DNA of 64,000 nucleotides from Azospirillum sp. B21 (GTDB taxonomy: Bacteria; Pseudomonadota; Alphaproteobacteria; Azospirillales; Azospirillaceae). The position numbers and the translations under genes are program-made. A model generated the notes under the pieces. That model did no database searches. It had not been told where the DNA came from and saw only the letters and a program-made list of their open reading frames with translations. Below are positions 1-8,734 of the stretch, piece after piece. Position 1 is the first letter of the stretch, and every line of letters begins with the position of its first letter. The stretch spans positions 62,001 to 126,000 of the forward strand of contig NZ_VTTO01000001.1 in assembly GCF_008364825.1 (NCBI RefSeq), read 5' to 3'.

Positions 1-607
1 CCGCCTGCATCTGGCGGTCGGCGACTTCCGCATGGAGCGGCCGAACGCTTTGGCCCTGCCCGGCTGGAAGGACCTGTTCGCCAAATCGGCAGAGCGTGCC
101 GACGAGGTGGCGCCCGGCCTGCGCGCGACGCTGGAGGCGGAACTGGCGGCGCTGGAGGCAAATTGGCCTGTCGGCCTGCCGGCCGGCGTCATCCATGCCG
201 ATCTGTTCCCGGACAATGTCTTCTTCCGCGGCGACAGCCTGTCCGGCCTGATCGACTTCTATTTCGCCTGCAACGACTTCTTCGTCTACGACGTGGCGAT
301 CTGCATCAACGCCTGGTGCTTCGAGGTCGATGGGTCCTTCAACGCCACCAAGGCCAGGCTGCTGCTGTTCAACTACCGCAAGGTCCGCCCTCTGTCCCGC
401 GAAGAGCTGGACGCCCTGCCCTGGCTGTGCCGCGGCAGCGCGGTGCGTTTCCTGCTGACCCGTCTCTATGACTGGCTGAACCATCCGCCCGGCGCCTTCG
501 TGCGGCCGAAGGATCCGCTGGAATATCTGCGCAAGCTGCGCTTCCACCAGTCGGTCCGCGGCCTGGGCGACTATTTCCTCGACGACTCCGATGCAGGCGG
601 GCGATGA
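1..607 (+). CDS. thrB: Homoserine kinase, ThrB type II (5'-truncated by window start)
   Basis: This enzyme phosphorylates L-homoserine in threonine synthesis and belongs to the aminoglycoside-phosphotransferase (APH) fold group, not the GHMP group. The frame is open from base 2, so the N-terminal ATP-binding lobe lies outside the window. The visible C-terminal lobe has the catalytic loop [11 protein letters not shown] (H-x-D-x4-N) and the following metal-binding segment LIDFYFA, which are hallmarks of this family. The stop overlaps the rnhA start in an ATGA arrangement, so the two are translationally coupled. In many alphaproteobacteria the order is ispH-thrB-rnhA; here an ispH lies 55 kb away, at 55790. 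The assignment as homoserine kinase rests on the motif plus the rnhA neighbour. Confidence 0.9.
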   Translation, partial: RLHLAVGDFRMERPNALALPGWKDLFAKSAERADEVAPGLRATLEAELAALEANWPVGLPAGVIHADLFPDNVFFRGDSLSGLIDFYFACNDFFVYDVAICINAWCFEVDGSFNATKARLLLFNYRKVRPLSREELDALPWLCRGSAVRFLLTRLYDWLNHPPGAFVRPKDPLEYLRKLRFHQSVRGLGDYFLDDSDAGGR

Positions 608-1080
608 CCGACGGCTCCACCCCGACTGAATCCGGCGGCAAGACCGTCGACATCTTCACTGACGGTGCTTGCAGCGGCAATCCCGGTCCCGGCGGCTGGG
701 GCGCCATCCTGCGCTATGGCGAGGTGGAGAAGGAGCTGTATGGCGGCGAGCCGGCGACCACCAACAACCGCATGGAGCTGATGGCCGCCATCATGGCGCT
801 GGAGGCCCTGAAGAAGCCGGTGACCGTCCGCCTCTTCACCGACAGCGAATATGTGAAGAACGGCATCACCAAGTGGATCCATGGCTGGAAAGCCAAAGGT
901 TGGATGACCGCCGACCGCAAGCCGGTGAAGAACGTCGATCTGTGGCAGCGCCTGGAAGAGGCGAAGAGGCAGCACCAGATCGAATTCCACTGGGTCCGCG
1001 GCCATGCCGGCCACCCGGAAAATGAACGCGCCGACGAACTGGCCCGGCGCGGCGTGGCCGACGTGCGGGCGCGGGGCTGA
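604..1080 (+). CDS. rnhA: Ribonuclease HI
   Basis: This enzyme cleaves the RNA strand of RNA-DNA hybrids (R-loops, primer remnants) in the cytoplasm. The 158-residue protein has the typical single-domain length. All catalytic residues are visible: Asp20 in [14 protein letters not shown], Glu58 in NNRMELMA, Asp80 in [11 protein letters not shown], His134 in [11 protein letters not shown] and Asp144 in ERADELARR. The basic protrusion segment ([10 protein letters not shown]) is present, so this is the E. coli-like RNase HI form. The start ATG overlaps the thrB stop by 4 nt. No U-tract terminator follows; a 20-nt palindrome lies about 20 nt downstream. Confidence 0.97.
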   Translation: MTDGSTPTESGGKTVDIFTDGACSGNPGPGGWGAILRYGEVEKELYGGEPATTNNRMELMAAIMALEALKKPVTVRLFTDSEYVKNGITKWIHGWKAKGWMTADRKPVKNVDLWQRLEEAKRQHQIEFHWVRGHAGHPENERADELARRGVADVRARG

Positions 1081-1101
1081 ACGAAGATCCGGGCGCTGGC
1101 G

Positions 1102-1121
1102 AGCGCACATCAATGTGCGCT
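1102..1121. repeat. Perfect 9-bp palindrome downstream of rnhA
   Basis: The arms AGCGCACAT and ATGTGCGCT are separated by CA, forming a near-continuous 20-nt dyad between rnhA and the small gene at 1163. There is no T-tract, so it may be a weak stem-loop at the rnhA mRNA end or a protein-binding site upstream of the small gene. Confidence 0.5.
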
Positions 1122-1162
1122 ATGGTTGTGACGGTAAGACCTGATGCCTGGGATGCCGCAGC

Positions 1163-1399
1163 ATGGCCGACAACGCCGACCTCAGCCTGTTGATGGAGCG
1201 CGTCAACGAGATGATCGCCGGTCAGCGGCGTATCCAGGACGACCTCACCACCTTGCGCAGTGATGTCTCGTGGCTGAAGCAGAATGCGGCGACCCGCAGC
1301 ATGATGCTGGCGCAGACCGAAGTCATGAGCCAGTTCGACAGCGTCCTGGCGACACTGGACGGGCGGATGGCGACCATCGAGGCGAAGCTGGCGATCTGA
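1163..1399 (+). CDS. Small coiled-coil hypothetical protein
   Basis: The 78-residue product is not a family I can name. It is predicted to be almost entirely helical, with heptad-like spacing of hydrophobics (LLMERVNEMI, LTTLRSDVSWL, VLATLDGRMATI), a short coiled-coil pattern seen in many small alphaproteobacterial proteins. There is no signal peptide, cysteine or membrane segment. It lies alone between rnhA and the convergent peroxiredoxin gene. An open frame with normal GC-rich codon use and heptad periodicity supports it as real; its function is unknown. Confidence 0.6.
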   Translation: MADNADLSLLMERVNEMIAGQRRIQDDLTTLRSDVSWLKQNAATRSMMLAQTEVMSQFDSVLATLDGRMATIEAKLAI

Positions 1400-1459
1400 T
1401 CGGCCAATCAAAAGGAAACGCCGCGCAGGAGATCGAGTCCCGCACGGCGTCTCGTAGAC

Positions 1460-1942
1460 TCAAACCTTCTCCAGCACCGCCTCGGCCGAAGACACCTCGA
1501 ACTTGCCGGGGGCCTCGACGGCGACGTGGGTGACTTTGCCGTCTTCCGCCACCAGGGCGAAGCGCTGCCCGCGGGTGCCCAGGCCATAGCCCGAACCGTC
1601 CATGGTCAGGCCGAGCGCCGTGGTGAAGGTGGCGTTGCCGTCCGGCAGCATCTTCACCTTGTCGCCGACGCCGCCCTTGTCACCCCAGGCGCGCATCACG
1701 AACGGGTCGTTGACCGCGAGGCAGATGATGCTGTCGACGCCCTTGGCCTTCAGCGCGTCGGCCTGCTGGACGAAGCCCGGCAGATGCTTGGCGGAGCAGG
1801 TCGGGGTGAAGGCGCCGGGGACGGAGAACAGGACGACCTTCTTGCCCTTGAACAGCTCGTCGGTGGTCACTTCCTGCATGCCGTTGTCGGTCAGCCACTT
1901 CAGCGTGACGGACGGAATGGTATCGCCAACCTGGATGCTCAT
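1460..1942 (-). CDS. Peroxiredoxin, Prx5 type
   Basis: This thiol peroxidase reduces hydrogen peroxide and organic hydroperoxides. The 160-residue protein carries the Prx5 signature PGAFTPTCS..HLPGF with the peroxidatic cysteine at Cys49 and a further cysteine at Cys74 (SIICLAVNDP). The conserved active-site Thr/Pro are in FTPTC and the Arg is in VMRAWGD. There is no fused glutaredoxin domain, so an external reductant is needed. A purine-rich GGGAAGGG tract precedes the start. A peroxiredoxin close to rnhA is a common alphaproteobacterial arrangement. It is transcribed towards the small gene at 1163, with only about 60 nt between their ends. Confidence 0.93.
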   Translation of the reverse strand: MSIQVGDTIPSVTLKWLTDNGMQEVTTDELFKGKKVVLFSVPGAFTPTCSAKHLPGFVQQADALKAKGVDSIICLAVNDPFVMRAWGDKGGVGDKVKMLPDGNATFTTALGLTMDGSGYGLGTRGQRFALVAEDGKVTHVAVEAPGKFEVSSAEAVLEKV

Positions 1943-2079
1943 CGTCTCTAACCCTTCCCGTTTTTGGGTTTGTCCCTATTGGTCGGGCCGGACCCTCTTC
2001 GCGGAGCCCGGCCCCGCATCCCTTCTATCCCCCGCGGCCGATGGCCGCAAGGTAGGGTTGGCGTCCCACACGGGCGGCA

Positions 2080-2445
2080 TCAGGCCTTCTTCACGAACTC
2101 CGACTTCAGGTTCATGGCGCCGATGCCGTCGATCTTGCAGGCGATGTTGTGCCCGTCCGCACCGTCGACCAGACGGATGTTCTTCACCTTGGTCCCGCCC
2201 TTCACCACCAGCGACGAACCCTTCACCTTCAAATCCTTGATGACGGTCACGCTGTCGCCGTCGCTCAATGGGTTGCCGTTGGCATCCCGGATGCCCTGCC
2301 CGGCCTCAACGTCCGCAGCGGCCGTGGCCGTGTCGGGGTTCCACTCGTGCCCGCAGTCGGGGCAGTTCCACAGGCTTCCGTCATTGTAGGCGTTTTCGGA
2401 GCCGCACTGCGGGCAGTTGATCTGATCGTCCATCATCGTCCTCAT
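2080..2445 (-). CDS. PhnA/YjdM-family zinc-ribbon protein
   Basis: The product resembles the YjdM (historically PhnA) family: an N-terminal zinc ribbon with [10 protein letters not shown] and CPDCGHEW, followed by an SH3-like beta domain ([26 protein letters not shown]). Despite the name, this family is not the phosphonoacetate hydrolase of Pseudomonas, and its biochemical role is unsettled. The start is ambiguous: ATG at 2445 gives MRTMMDDQ, but an AGGA inside that leader sits 2 to 5 nt before the ATGATG at 2436-2431, so a start at MMDDQ or MDDQ is equally likely. It follows the ScsB-like gene on the same strand with a gap of about 78 nt. Confidence 0.88.
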   Translation of the reverse strand: MRTMMDDQINCPQCGSENAYNDGSLWNCPDCGHEWNPDTATAAADVEAGQGIRDANGNPLSDGDSVTVIKDLKVKGSSLVVKGGTKVKNIRLVDGADGHNIACKIDGIGAMNLKSEFVKKA

Positions 2446-2523
2446 GGCGCGGGAGAGCCTCCCGGAGGCGCCCTGTTACCGCAGAATAGCCGCAACGGCC
2501 ATAGGCCTTTTCCCGATGCCCGA

Positions 2524-4608
2524 TCAGGCTCCCTTTCCGGCCGCCCTGTTCAGCGCCTCCAGCACCGCGCCGTCGCTCAGCAGTTCCGGAAGGGCGATGC
2601 CGTCCGGCGCGCCGGGGCCGTAGACGATGTTGAAGGGGATGCCGTACCGGCCGTGGTCGGCCAGGAACTTGGCGATCGCAGCGTCCGGGCGGGTCCAGTC
2701 GGCGCGCATCGCCACCAGCGACGGGTCCTCCATCCGCTTGGCGACCTCGTCGCGGTTCAGCACCAGCTTCTTGTTGGCTTGGCAGGTGATGCACCAATCC
2801 GCGGTGACGTCGACGAAGACGATGCGGCCGGCTGCCACATGGTCGCGGATCGCGGATTCCGCAAAGGGCACCCAGCGCGTCTTGGCCTCGCTGACCACCG
2901 GCGCCGCACCGGCGGAGGGTCCGACCGCAGCCGGCATGGAGAAGGCGGCGATTGCCAGCACTCCGGCGAGCGCCGGTCCGGCGATCCGCGCCGCACCGCG
3001 GGCGCTACGCCCGATCCAAAGCGCCAGCACCAGCCCCGCCATCAGCAGCCCGACCGTGGCGGCAGCGACTTCGCCGATCTGCGCAGTCAGCACCGACAGC
3101 AGCCAGACCGCCGTCAGCATCAGCGCGAAGCCCAGCACGATCTTCAGCGTCGCCATCCAGCGCCCAGGGCGTGGCAGGCAGCCGGCCACCCGCGGCCATG
3201 CCGCCACCGCCAGATAGGGCAGCGCCAGCCCAACGCCCAGCGCCACGAAGATCGCATAGACCTCCACCGGCCCTTTGGACAGCGCGAAGCCGACCGCCGT
3301 ACCCAGGAACGGCGCCGAGCAGGGGGTTGCCAGCAGGGTGGCGAACATTCCGGTGGCGAAGGGGCCGGCCAGCCCCTCCCCGCCCAGCCGGTCGGCCAGC
3401 ACGCGCGGCAGCGGCACCTCGAACAACCCCCAGAGGTTGGCCGAGAACAAGGTGACCAGCACGACCATGAAGACCAGGAACAGCGGCTGCTGGAACTGGA
3501 TGCCCCAGCCGACCGCCCCGCCCGCCGCCTTCACACCGACCAGTACCGAAGCCATCAGCAGGAAGGAGGTCAGGATGCCGGCGGCACTCGCCAGGAAGCC
3601 GGCGCGCACCGCGGCCGGGGCCCGCCCGCCATGCTTGACCACCGACATAAGCTTCAGCGACAGCACCGGCAGCACGCAGGGCATCAGGTTCAGGATCAAC
3701 CCGCCGAGCAGCGCCACGCCCAGCATCGCCGCCAATCCGGCACCAGCAGGAGCCGACAGGGCTCCACCGGCGGATGCCGTCGCCGGCGCCTCCACCGCCT
3801 TGTCGCCATCGACCAGCGTCAGGGTCATCGCGCGCCCGGCGAGATCCAGGCCCGGCTGCGGTTCGGTCACGGTCAGCGTCAGGCGGACATGGCGGTCATT
3901 GTCCGAAAAGACGGTCTTGGGTGCGGAGAAGGTCAGCGGTGGTTCGGTCTCCACGAACAGGTCCGGGGTGACGAAGCCGTCGGCCGCGGTCGCCTCCACC
4001 TCCAACATGGTGCCGGTGGCGCGCACCGCGTCGATTCTCAGCAGTCCGTTCGGCCCCCGCGGCACCAGTGCCTGCGCGCGCGCCACGTTGTTCGCGGCAT
4101 CGCTCGGCTCCGCCGGTCCGGCCGGCAGCGCAAGGGCGAGGTTCAGCGTCTGCGGCACGCAGATGTCGGAACAGACCAGCAGTTCCGCCGTCAGCGTCAG
4201 ATCGACGGGCTTGCCGGGCTCGGCAGGCTTGCCCTGGATCGGGAACAGGACCGCGGTGTCATAGCCGGCGGTCTCGAACCCCAGAACGGAGAAGCGGTGC
4301 GGGGCCGGATAGGACAGCGTCGCATCGGTCAGATTGCCGGAGCCGCTCCAGTCGAGCCGCGGGGCGAATCCGGCATCGCCGGGGGAGCGCCAATAGGTCT
4401 TCCATCCCGGCTCCAGCCGCAATTCCAGCCCCAGCGGCAGCGCTGTCAGGTCACCGGTGCCGCGCACGGCGGAAACCAGACGCGCCTCGACCTGCCCGGC
4501 CTTGACCCAGGACCCGACGCCGTTCTGCGCCGCGGCGGGAAAGGCGCCGCCCGCCAGAATGGCCAGCAGCAGCACTAGGAGGGAGGCATGTCTTTTCATC
4601 GTGCGCAC
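2524..4608 (-). CDS. ScsB/DsbD-like protein-disulfide reductase
   Basis: This is an inner-membrane electron-transfer protein that carries reducing power from cytoplasmic thioredoxin to periplasmic thiol proteins. At 694 residues it has a signal peptide (LLVLLLAILAGG), a large periplasmic N-terminal domain with a CSDIC pair near residue 146, about eight membrane segments (roughly 290-550) with the two conserved cysteines in LMPCVLPVLS and ATPCSAPFLG, and a C-terminal thioredoxin-like domain with WCITC near residue 606. The long N-terminal domain and overall length fit ScsB (suppressor of copper sensitivity) better than E. coli DsbD. It is divergent from yqgE. A minus-strand promoter candidate has TTGTCA at 4679-4674 and CATATA at 4657-4652. 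Confidence 0.9.
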   Translation of the reverse strand: MRTMKRHASLLVLLLAILAGGAFPAAAQNGVGSWVKAGQVEARLVSAVRGTGDLTALPLGLELRLEPGWKTYWRSPGDAGFAPRLDWSGSGNLTDATLSYPAPHRFSVLGFETAGYDTAVLFPIQGKPAEPGKPVDLTLTAELLVCSDICVPQTLNLALALPAGPAEPSDAANNVARAQALVPRGPNGLLRIDAVRATGTMLEVEATAADGFVTPDLFVETEPPLTFSAPKTVFSDNDRHVRLTLTVTEPQPGLDLAGRAMTLTLVDGDKAVEAPATASAGGALSAPAGAGLAAMLGVALLGGLILNLMPCVLPVLSLKLMSVVKHGGRAPAAVRAGFLASAAGILTSFLLMASVLVGVKAAGGAVGWGIQFQQPLFLVFMVVLVTLFSANLWGLFEVPLPRVLADRLGGEGLAGPFATGMFATLLATPCSAPFLGTAVGFALSKGPVEVYAIFVALGVGLALPYLAVAAWPRVAGCLPRPGRWMATLKIVLGFALMLTAVWLLSVLTAQIGEVAAATVGLLMAGLVLALWIGRSARGAARIAGPALAGVLAIAAFSMPAAVGPSAGAAPVVSEAKTRWVPFAESAIRDHVAAGRIVFVDVTADWCITCQANKKLVLNRDEVAKRMEDPSLVAMRADWTRPDAAIAKFLADHGRYGIPFNIVYGPGAPDGIALPELLSDGAVLEALNRAAGKGA

Positions 4609-4651
4609 TGTTCTCTTCCCGGGAAGGGGCGCAACCGTGCCCCCGACGCCC

Positions 4652-4679
4652 TATATGATAGCTCATATACAGGTGACAA
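4652..4679 (-). promoter_or_regulatory. Candidate sigma-70 promoter for the ScsB-like gene
   Basis: Reading the minus strand, TTGTCA (4679-4674) and CATATA (4657-4652) are separated by 16 nt in the AT-richer middle of the divergent gap, about 45 nt before the start codon at 4608. Only the sequence match supports it. Confidence 0.4.
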
Positions 4680-4793
4680 AGCTCGACCGGTGCTGTCACA
4701 CTCCGGTGAAAGCGTCGCCAGAGCGCCAACCACAACCGACCGTACGGACGGAAGCGGTTTACCGCACCGGACCGACGACAAGGATAATCGACC

Positions 4794-5384
4794 ATGCCGC
4801 GCCTGACCAAGTCTCCGGACTCCAAGACCACGGAATCGCTGACCGGCCAGCTGCTGATCGCCATGCCCGGAATGGAAGACCCACGTTTTCAGCGTTCGGT
4901 CATCTATGTCTGCGCCCACAATGAAGATGGTGCGATGGGGCTGGTGGTGAACCGGCTGTTCGGGTCGATCACGTTCGAAGACCTTCTGGAACAGCTCGAC
5001 ATGAACATCCCGCAGCCGATGAACAACCTGCCTGTCCACTACGGCGGGCCGGTGGAATCGGGCCGAGGATTCGTTCTGCACTCCACCGACTATGTCCGTG
5101 ACGGCACGTTGGTGGTGAACGACGATGTCGCGCTGACCGCCACCATCGACATCCTGCGCGCCATCTCCGAAGACCGCGGCCCGCGCCGCAACATCCTGCT
5201 GCTGGGCTATGCCGGCTGGGGTCCGGGCCAACTCGACGCCGAATTCCAGGCGAACGGCTGGCTGAACGTGCCCTGCGACGAACAGCTCCTGTTCGACACC
5301 GACCTCGACGCCAAATGGGAACGCGCCATCGGCAAGCTGGGCGTCAGCGTCTCCATGCTGTCGGGCGAAGCCGGTCACGCCTGA
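4794..5384 (+). CDS. YqgE/AlgH family protein (UPF0301)
   Basis: The 196-residue product matches the YqgE/AlgH family: LTGQLLIAMPGMEDPRFQRSV at the N-terminus, then GAMGLVVNR, VHYGGPVESGRGFVLH and the C-terminal LGYAGWGPGQLDAE block. The family is widespread in Proteobacteria and its function is not established; AlgH was named in Pseudomonas for an effect on alginate gene expression. The start at MPRLTKSP is preceded by AAGGATAATCGACC, an acceptable ribosome-binding site. It is monocistronic and convergent with moaE, with 22 nt between the two ends. Confidence 0.93.
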   Translation: MPRLTKSPDSKTTESLTGQLLIAMPGMEDPRFQRSVIYVCAHNEDGAMGLVVNRLFGSITFEDLLEQLDMNIPQPMNNLPVHYGGPVESGRGFVLHSTDYVRDGTLVVNDDVALTATIDILRAISEDRGPRRNILLLGYAGWGPGQLDAEFQANGWLNVPCDEQLLFDTDLDAKWERAIGKLGVSVSMLSGEAGHA

Positions 5385-5406
5385 CCGGCCCGGTTCCTTC
5401 CACTCT

Positions 5407-5859
5407 TCACTCCGCCCAGCGCGCCGCCGCGGCATCGTCGCTGTCCTTCGCCTCGACCCAGCGCTCGCCGTCCGGCGTGGCCTCCAGCTTCCAGAAGGGG
5501 GCCTTGGTCTTCAGCCAGTCCATCAGGAAGCGACAGGACTCGAAGGCGGCATCGCGATGGGCCGACGCGGTGGCGACCATCACGATGCGGTCGCCCGGCT
5601 CCAGCCGGCCATGACGGTGAATCACCAGCACATCGTCCAGCGGCCAACGCCTGCGCGCCTCCTCCTCGATCGCTTCCAGCTGTCTTTCGGTCATGCCGGG
5701 ATAGTGTTCCAGCGTCATGGCGCTGACGGCCTCGCCGCCGGCGATGTCGCGCACCAGCCCGACGAACATGGCCACCCCGCCAACGCTGGTGCGACCGGCG
5801 GTGAAGGCGGCATATTCGGCGCCGACATCGAAATCCTCGGCCTGGACGCGGATCGCCAT
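5407..5859 (-). CDS. moaE: Molybdopterin synthase catalytic subunit
   Basis: MoaE converts precursor Z (cPMP) to molybdopterin using sulfur carried on the MoaD C-terminus. The 150-residue protein has the family blocks GGVAMFVGLVRD, LEHYPGMTERQL, HRHGRLEPGDRIVMV and LKTKAPFWKLE, the last holding the two conserved lysines of the active site. It starts 4 nt downstream of moaD on the minus strand, so the two subunits are probably co-translated. It ends the minus-strand moeA-moaD-moaE run. Confidence 0.96.
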   Translation of the reverse strand: MAIRVQAEDFDVGAEYAAFTAGRTSVGGVAMFVGLVRDIAGGEAVSAMTLEHYPGMTERQLEAIEEEARRRWPLDDVLVIHRHGRLEPGDRIVMVATASAHRDAAFESCRFLMDWLKTKAPFWKLEATPDGERWVEAKDSDDAAAARWAE

Positions 5860-5863
5860 GGCG

Positions 5864-6118
5864 TCAGCCCCCCGTCACCGGCGGGAACAGGGCCACCTCG
5901 TCGGTCGCCGCGATGGGGTGGTCGTAGGGCACATGCTCCTGGTTCACCGCCACCTTGACCACCTTGCTGTTGGCCAGCGCCTCGGCATGGCGGGGGCTGC
6001 GGGTCTTCAGCCACTCGACGAGATCACCGGCGGTGGCGACCTCCGCCGGCAGGTCCACCGTCTCCGTCGGCACGCCGATCTTGCTGCGCAGCCAGGCGAA
6101 ATAGAGAATCTTCATCAC
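5864..6118 (-). CDS. moaD: Molybdopterin synthase sulfur carrier subunit
   Basis: This 84-residue ubiquitin-fold protein ends in the required Gly-Gly (FPPVTGG), which is adenylated by MoeB and thiocarboxylated to donate sulfur to precursor Z. The N-terminus MMKILYFAWLRSKIG is typical of MoaD. It sits between moeA (7 nt upstream) and moaE (4 nt downstream). No moaA, moaC or moeB is present in this window, so the rest of the pathway lies elsewhere. Confidence 0.95.
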   Translation of the reverse strand: MMKILYFAWLRSKIGVPTETVDLPAEVATAGDLVEWLKTRSPRHAEALANSKVVKVAVNQEHVPYDHPIAATDEVALFPPVTGG

Positions 6119-6125
6119 GCGTCCC

Positions 6126-7379
6126 CTAGAGGAATTCTTTGAAAGGCACGAAGTCGACGATCATGCCGGGTTCGACCCGGGCAAGATCCTCCGGCAGTTC
6201 GATCAGACCTTCTGACTCGACCAGCGACGACAGGACGCCCGCCCCGTCGCGCGGGTATTTCATGGCGGCGAGCGCGCCATCCGGCTCCCGCATCAGCGAC
6301 CCGCGCAGGAACTCGCGCCGGCCCGGCTTCTTCTTGTGGGCGAAGGCGGCGCGCACCGGGATCGGACGCGGAGCCTCGTCCAACGCCCCCATCAGTCGCA
6401 GCAGGATCGGCCGGGCGATGCGCAGGAAGGTGACCACAACCGCGACCGGATTGCCGGGCAGCCCGACGAAGACCGCATCACGGACACGGCCGAGGGCGAC
6501 CGGCCTCCCCGGCTTGATCGCCAGCCGCCAGAAATCAAGCCGCCCGTTCGCCTCCACTGCCGGCTTGACGTGATCCTCCTCGCCGGTGGACATGCCGCCG
6601 GAGGTGATCAGCGCGTCATGGCCGGCCGCAGCCTCCGCCAGGGCGTCGCGAATCGTCTCGAACCGGTCCGGCAGGATGCCAAGGTCGGTGACTGCGCAGC
6701 CCAGCCGGGTCAGCAGCGCGATCAGGGCATAGCGGTTGGCGTCATAGACGGCCCCCGGCTCCAGCGCCTGCCCCGGCTGCCGCAGCTCGTCGCCGGTGGA
6801 AAAGACCGCCACCCGCAATCTGCAGCGCACCTCAAGCGTCGCATGGCCGAGCGACGCGGCGAGCGCGATGTCCTCCGGCCGCAGACGGCGCCCGGCGGCC
6901 AGCACGACCGAGCCCTCGCGCACATCCTCGCCGGCCAGCCGCCGGTTCACGCCTCGGCGGTTCCCGGCCGGAAGCGTGACGGAGGCGCCGTCGCTGCGGC
7001 AATCCTCCTGCATGAAGACGGTGTCCATCCCCGCCGGCATCGGCGCGCCGGTGAAGATGCGCACCGCCTCCCCCCGCGCCGCCGGCCGGCCGAGCCATTG
7101 CCCGGCGGCAACCCTTGCCCTGACCGGGAGGACCGTAGGACCGTCGGCGGCGAGGTCATCGAAGAACACGGCGTAGCCGTCCACTGCGGCATTGTCGTGC
7201 GGCGGCACGTTGAAGGGCGCGACCAGGTCGGCGGCCAGCACCCGTCCCAGCGCGTCGGTCAGCGGAGCCGTCTCGGTCGCCGTCACCGGTCCGACCCGTC
7301 CGGCCAGCAGCGCCAGCGCCGGCTCCACCGCCATCATCGGCCCGCCGAAGGCGAAGCAATCATTGTCGAGTTGCACCAT
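6126..7379 (-). CDS. moeA: Molybdopterin molybdenumtransferase
   Basis: MoeA inserts molybdate into adenylylated molybdopterin. The 417-residue protein has the expected architecture: domain III dimer segment with PPHDNAAVDGYAV, the central molybdopterin-binding fold (STGDELRQPG, ITSGGMSTGEEDHV, GLPGNPVAV) and a C-terminal beta domain. I chose the ATG at 7379 (MVQLDNDCFAFGG), although the frame is open to 7472; the longer version would overlap the HAD gene and adds a low-complexity leader unlike MoeA. Codon use is like its neighbours. It is probably co-transcribed with the upstream HAD gene (70-nt gap) and the downstream moaD. Confidence 0.96.
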   Translation of the reverse strand: MVQLDNDCFAFGGPMMAVEPALALLAGRVGPVTATETAPLTDALGRVLAADLVAPFNVPPHDNAAVDGYAVFFDDLAADGPTVLPVRARVAAGQWLGRPAARGEAVRIFTGAPMPAGMDTVFMQEDCRSDGASVTLPAGNRRGVNRRLAGEDVREGSVVLAAGRRLRPEDIALAASLGHATLEVRCRLRVAVFSTGDELRQPGQALEPGAVYDANRYALIALLTRLGCAVTDLGILPDRFETIRDALAEAAAGHDALITSGGMSTGEEDHVKPAVEANGRLDFWRLAIKPGRPVALGRVRDAVFVGLPGNPVAVVVTFLRIARPILLRLMGALDEAPRPIPVRAAFAHKKKPGRREFLRGSLMREPDGALAAMKYPRDGAGVLSSLVESEGLIELPEDLARVEPGMIVDFVPFKEFL

Positions 7380-7449
7380 GGCCGCCACTCTAGTCCGTCG
7401 CGGCGCCGGCTGCGAAGAGGGAAAAGGCATGCTTTCCGGGACGTGGCAC

Positions 7450-8079
7450 TTAGCCGCCGAAAAGCCCGGCAATCTCCTCCACCCGTGTCAGCAGCCGATC
7501 CGGCCGCCGCGCCGCCAAAGCATCGCCGCGGGCATAGCCCCAGCTCACCGCGGCACATCCCATGCCGAGCTTGCGCGCGGCGTCGATGTCCCGCACCTCG
7601 TCACCGATGCCGACAGCCCGGTCGGCCGGAACGCCGGTCACCTGCAGCATCCTGCGGAACTTCGCCGCCTTGCCGAACAGCGAGGCGCCACAGCCGTAAT
7701 GGGCGACATGCCCCGCCGCCTCCGGCCCCAGGATCGCGCGGATGTTCGCAGCCGAGTTGGAACTGACGATGGCGACGGTCACGCCCCGGTCGTTCAGCGC
7801 GCGCAGCATGCCCGGCACCCCGTCGAATAGACGGATGCCGTCTATGTCGCGCGCCATCAGGCGGCGCATGTGGTTGGCGATGAAGGGCAGCTTCCAGGAC
7901 GGGACGCGCAGGTGCCGCATGATCTGCCGCGCGTCGTATCCGCGCAGTTGCTCGACCTCGTCCGGCCGCACCCGGTTGAAGCCGTAGCGGTCGGCCACAC
8001 CGTTCAGAACGCCGATGAACCAGGGAAACGAGTCGGCCAGCGTGCCGTCGAAATCGAAGATTGCGAGTTGGTAGGACAA
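7450..8079 (-). CDS. HAD-family phosphatase (phosphoglycolate phosphatase-like)
   Basis: This is a haloacid-dehalogenase superfamily hydrolase of 209 residues. Motif I is FDFDGTLADS (nucleophile Asp in DFDGT), motif II VSSNSA, motif III the Lys in FGKAAKF and motif IV GIGDEVRDIDAA. The alpha-helical cap lies between residues 15 and 85, which makes it a C1-cap, Gph/PhnX-like member. The substrate cannot be told from sequence. It lies directly upstream of moeA on the same strand, just downstream of the AT-rich insert at 8090-8815, which separates it from mobB. Confidence 0.88.
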   Translation of the reverse strand: MSYQLAIFDFDGTLADSFPWFIGVLNGVADRYGFNRVRPDEVEQLRGYDARQIMRHLRVPSWKLPFIANHMRRLMARDIDGIRLFDGVPGMLRALNDRGVTVAIVSSNSAANIRAILGPEAAGHVAHYGCGASLFGKAAKFRRMLQVTGVPADRAVGIGDEVRDIDAARKLGMGCAAVSWGYARGDALAARRPDRLLTRVEEIAGLFGG

Positions 8080-8132
8080 GACGAAATTTCGCTTACGCTA
8101 GTGGGCCGAAGCCTGATCGCCACGAGGTATGC

Positions 8133-8462
8133 CTAGGCGATGTCGTAAGTTTCTTTGCCGTTTTTGATGACGAACTTACCACAGACCCAGCACTTGACCA
8201 GAAACTTGGATTCTGGATCGTTGCGAGTGTACGTATACATCACGTAAGAGTTCGCCTTTCTGCGGACCCAAAGATCACCAGCGTTGGTTCCATTGATTGC
8301 ATAGTCGCTGCCCTGATCCGGTATTCCATGAAGGCTGTCGACTATGTCGCGAACATCGTCCTGTTCAGCTGCCGATATCGTGCTCAGGCGCTGATCAAAT
8401 TGACGGTGCAACTCAATCAAAACTTTTGGCTTTGGCGTCAGGGATAACGGCTCATCCGACAC
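8133..8462 (-). CDS. Hypothetical protein, possible RelE/ParE-like toxin
   Basis: This 109-residue protein has a GTG start, 5 nt after the stop of the small gene upstream. I do not recognise a named family with confidence. The order of elements resembles RelE/ParE toxins: an N-terminal helical part (IELHRQFDQRLS, EQDDVRDIVDSLHG) followed by a beta-rich half (GDLWVRRKANSYVMYTYTRN, SKFLVKCWVCGKFVI) like the strand pattern where such toxins bind antitoxin and RNA. A CWVC pair is unusual for RelE. Base composition is clearly poorer in GC than the flanking mobB and HAD genes, suggesting transfer. The toxin idea is inference from layout and shape only. Confidence 0.6.
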   Translation of the reverse strand: MSDEPLSLTPKPKVLIELHRQFDQRLSTISAAEQDDVRDIVDSLHGIPDQGSDYAINGTNAGDLWVRRKANSYVMYTYTRNDPESKFLVKCWVCGKFVIKNGKETYDIA

Positions 8463-8467
8463 TTAAA

Positions 8468-8671
8468 TCAACCCTTTTTGTAGGGCAACCAGCCTCCCGG
8501 CTTGTCACCTTCAATCTTCAAATCTGAAATGAGATCGGAAATTTTCTTTTGGCTCTTTGCATTCAACGCGATCTTGACTGGCGCCGTTGGGGGCTTCGTT
8601 CCCGTTGAAAGGGGCTGTTGCGGTTTCGGTGCCGTCATCGCGGGCCTCACTAATAAATCGGTCTCTAACAT
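8468..8671 (-). CDS. Small hypothetical protein, possible antitoxin partner
   Basis: The product has 67 residues from ATG 8671, or 56 from the internal ATG at 8638, which has the better ribosome-binding site (GTGAGG six nt upstream). It has a Pro/Thr-rich N-terminus, a helical segment KSQKKISDLISDLKIEG and a basic aromatic tail GGWLPYKKG. No DNA-binding domain is evident. It precedes the 109-residue gene by 5 nt on the same strand, the usual antitoxin-then-toxin order, and has an imperfect dyad in its promoter region (8735-8758). Codon use is AT-richer than the surrounding operon. The function is unknown; the antitoxin role is inferred. Confidence 0.5.
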   Translation of the reverse strand: MLETDLLVRPAMTAPKPQQPLSTGTKPPTAPVKIALNAKSQKKISDLISDLKIEGDKPGGWLPYKKG

Positions 8672-8734
8672 ATATGTGGCGACCTTTATCCTGTGGAGTC
8701 AACGATAGCAGATTCAGACTTTGCGTATAGCACT

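Noticed and set aside
2149..4578. Very long open frame (about 800 codons) on the plus strand
   Set aside because: It is antisense to the ScsB-like gene, is rich in Arg, Gln, Gly and His as expected from reading GC-rich coding DNA in the wrong frame, and matches no family.
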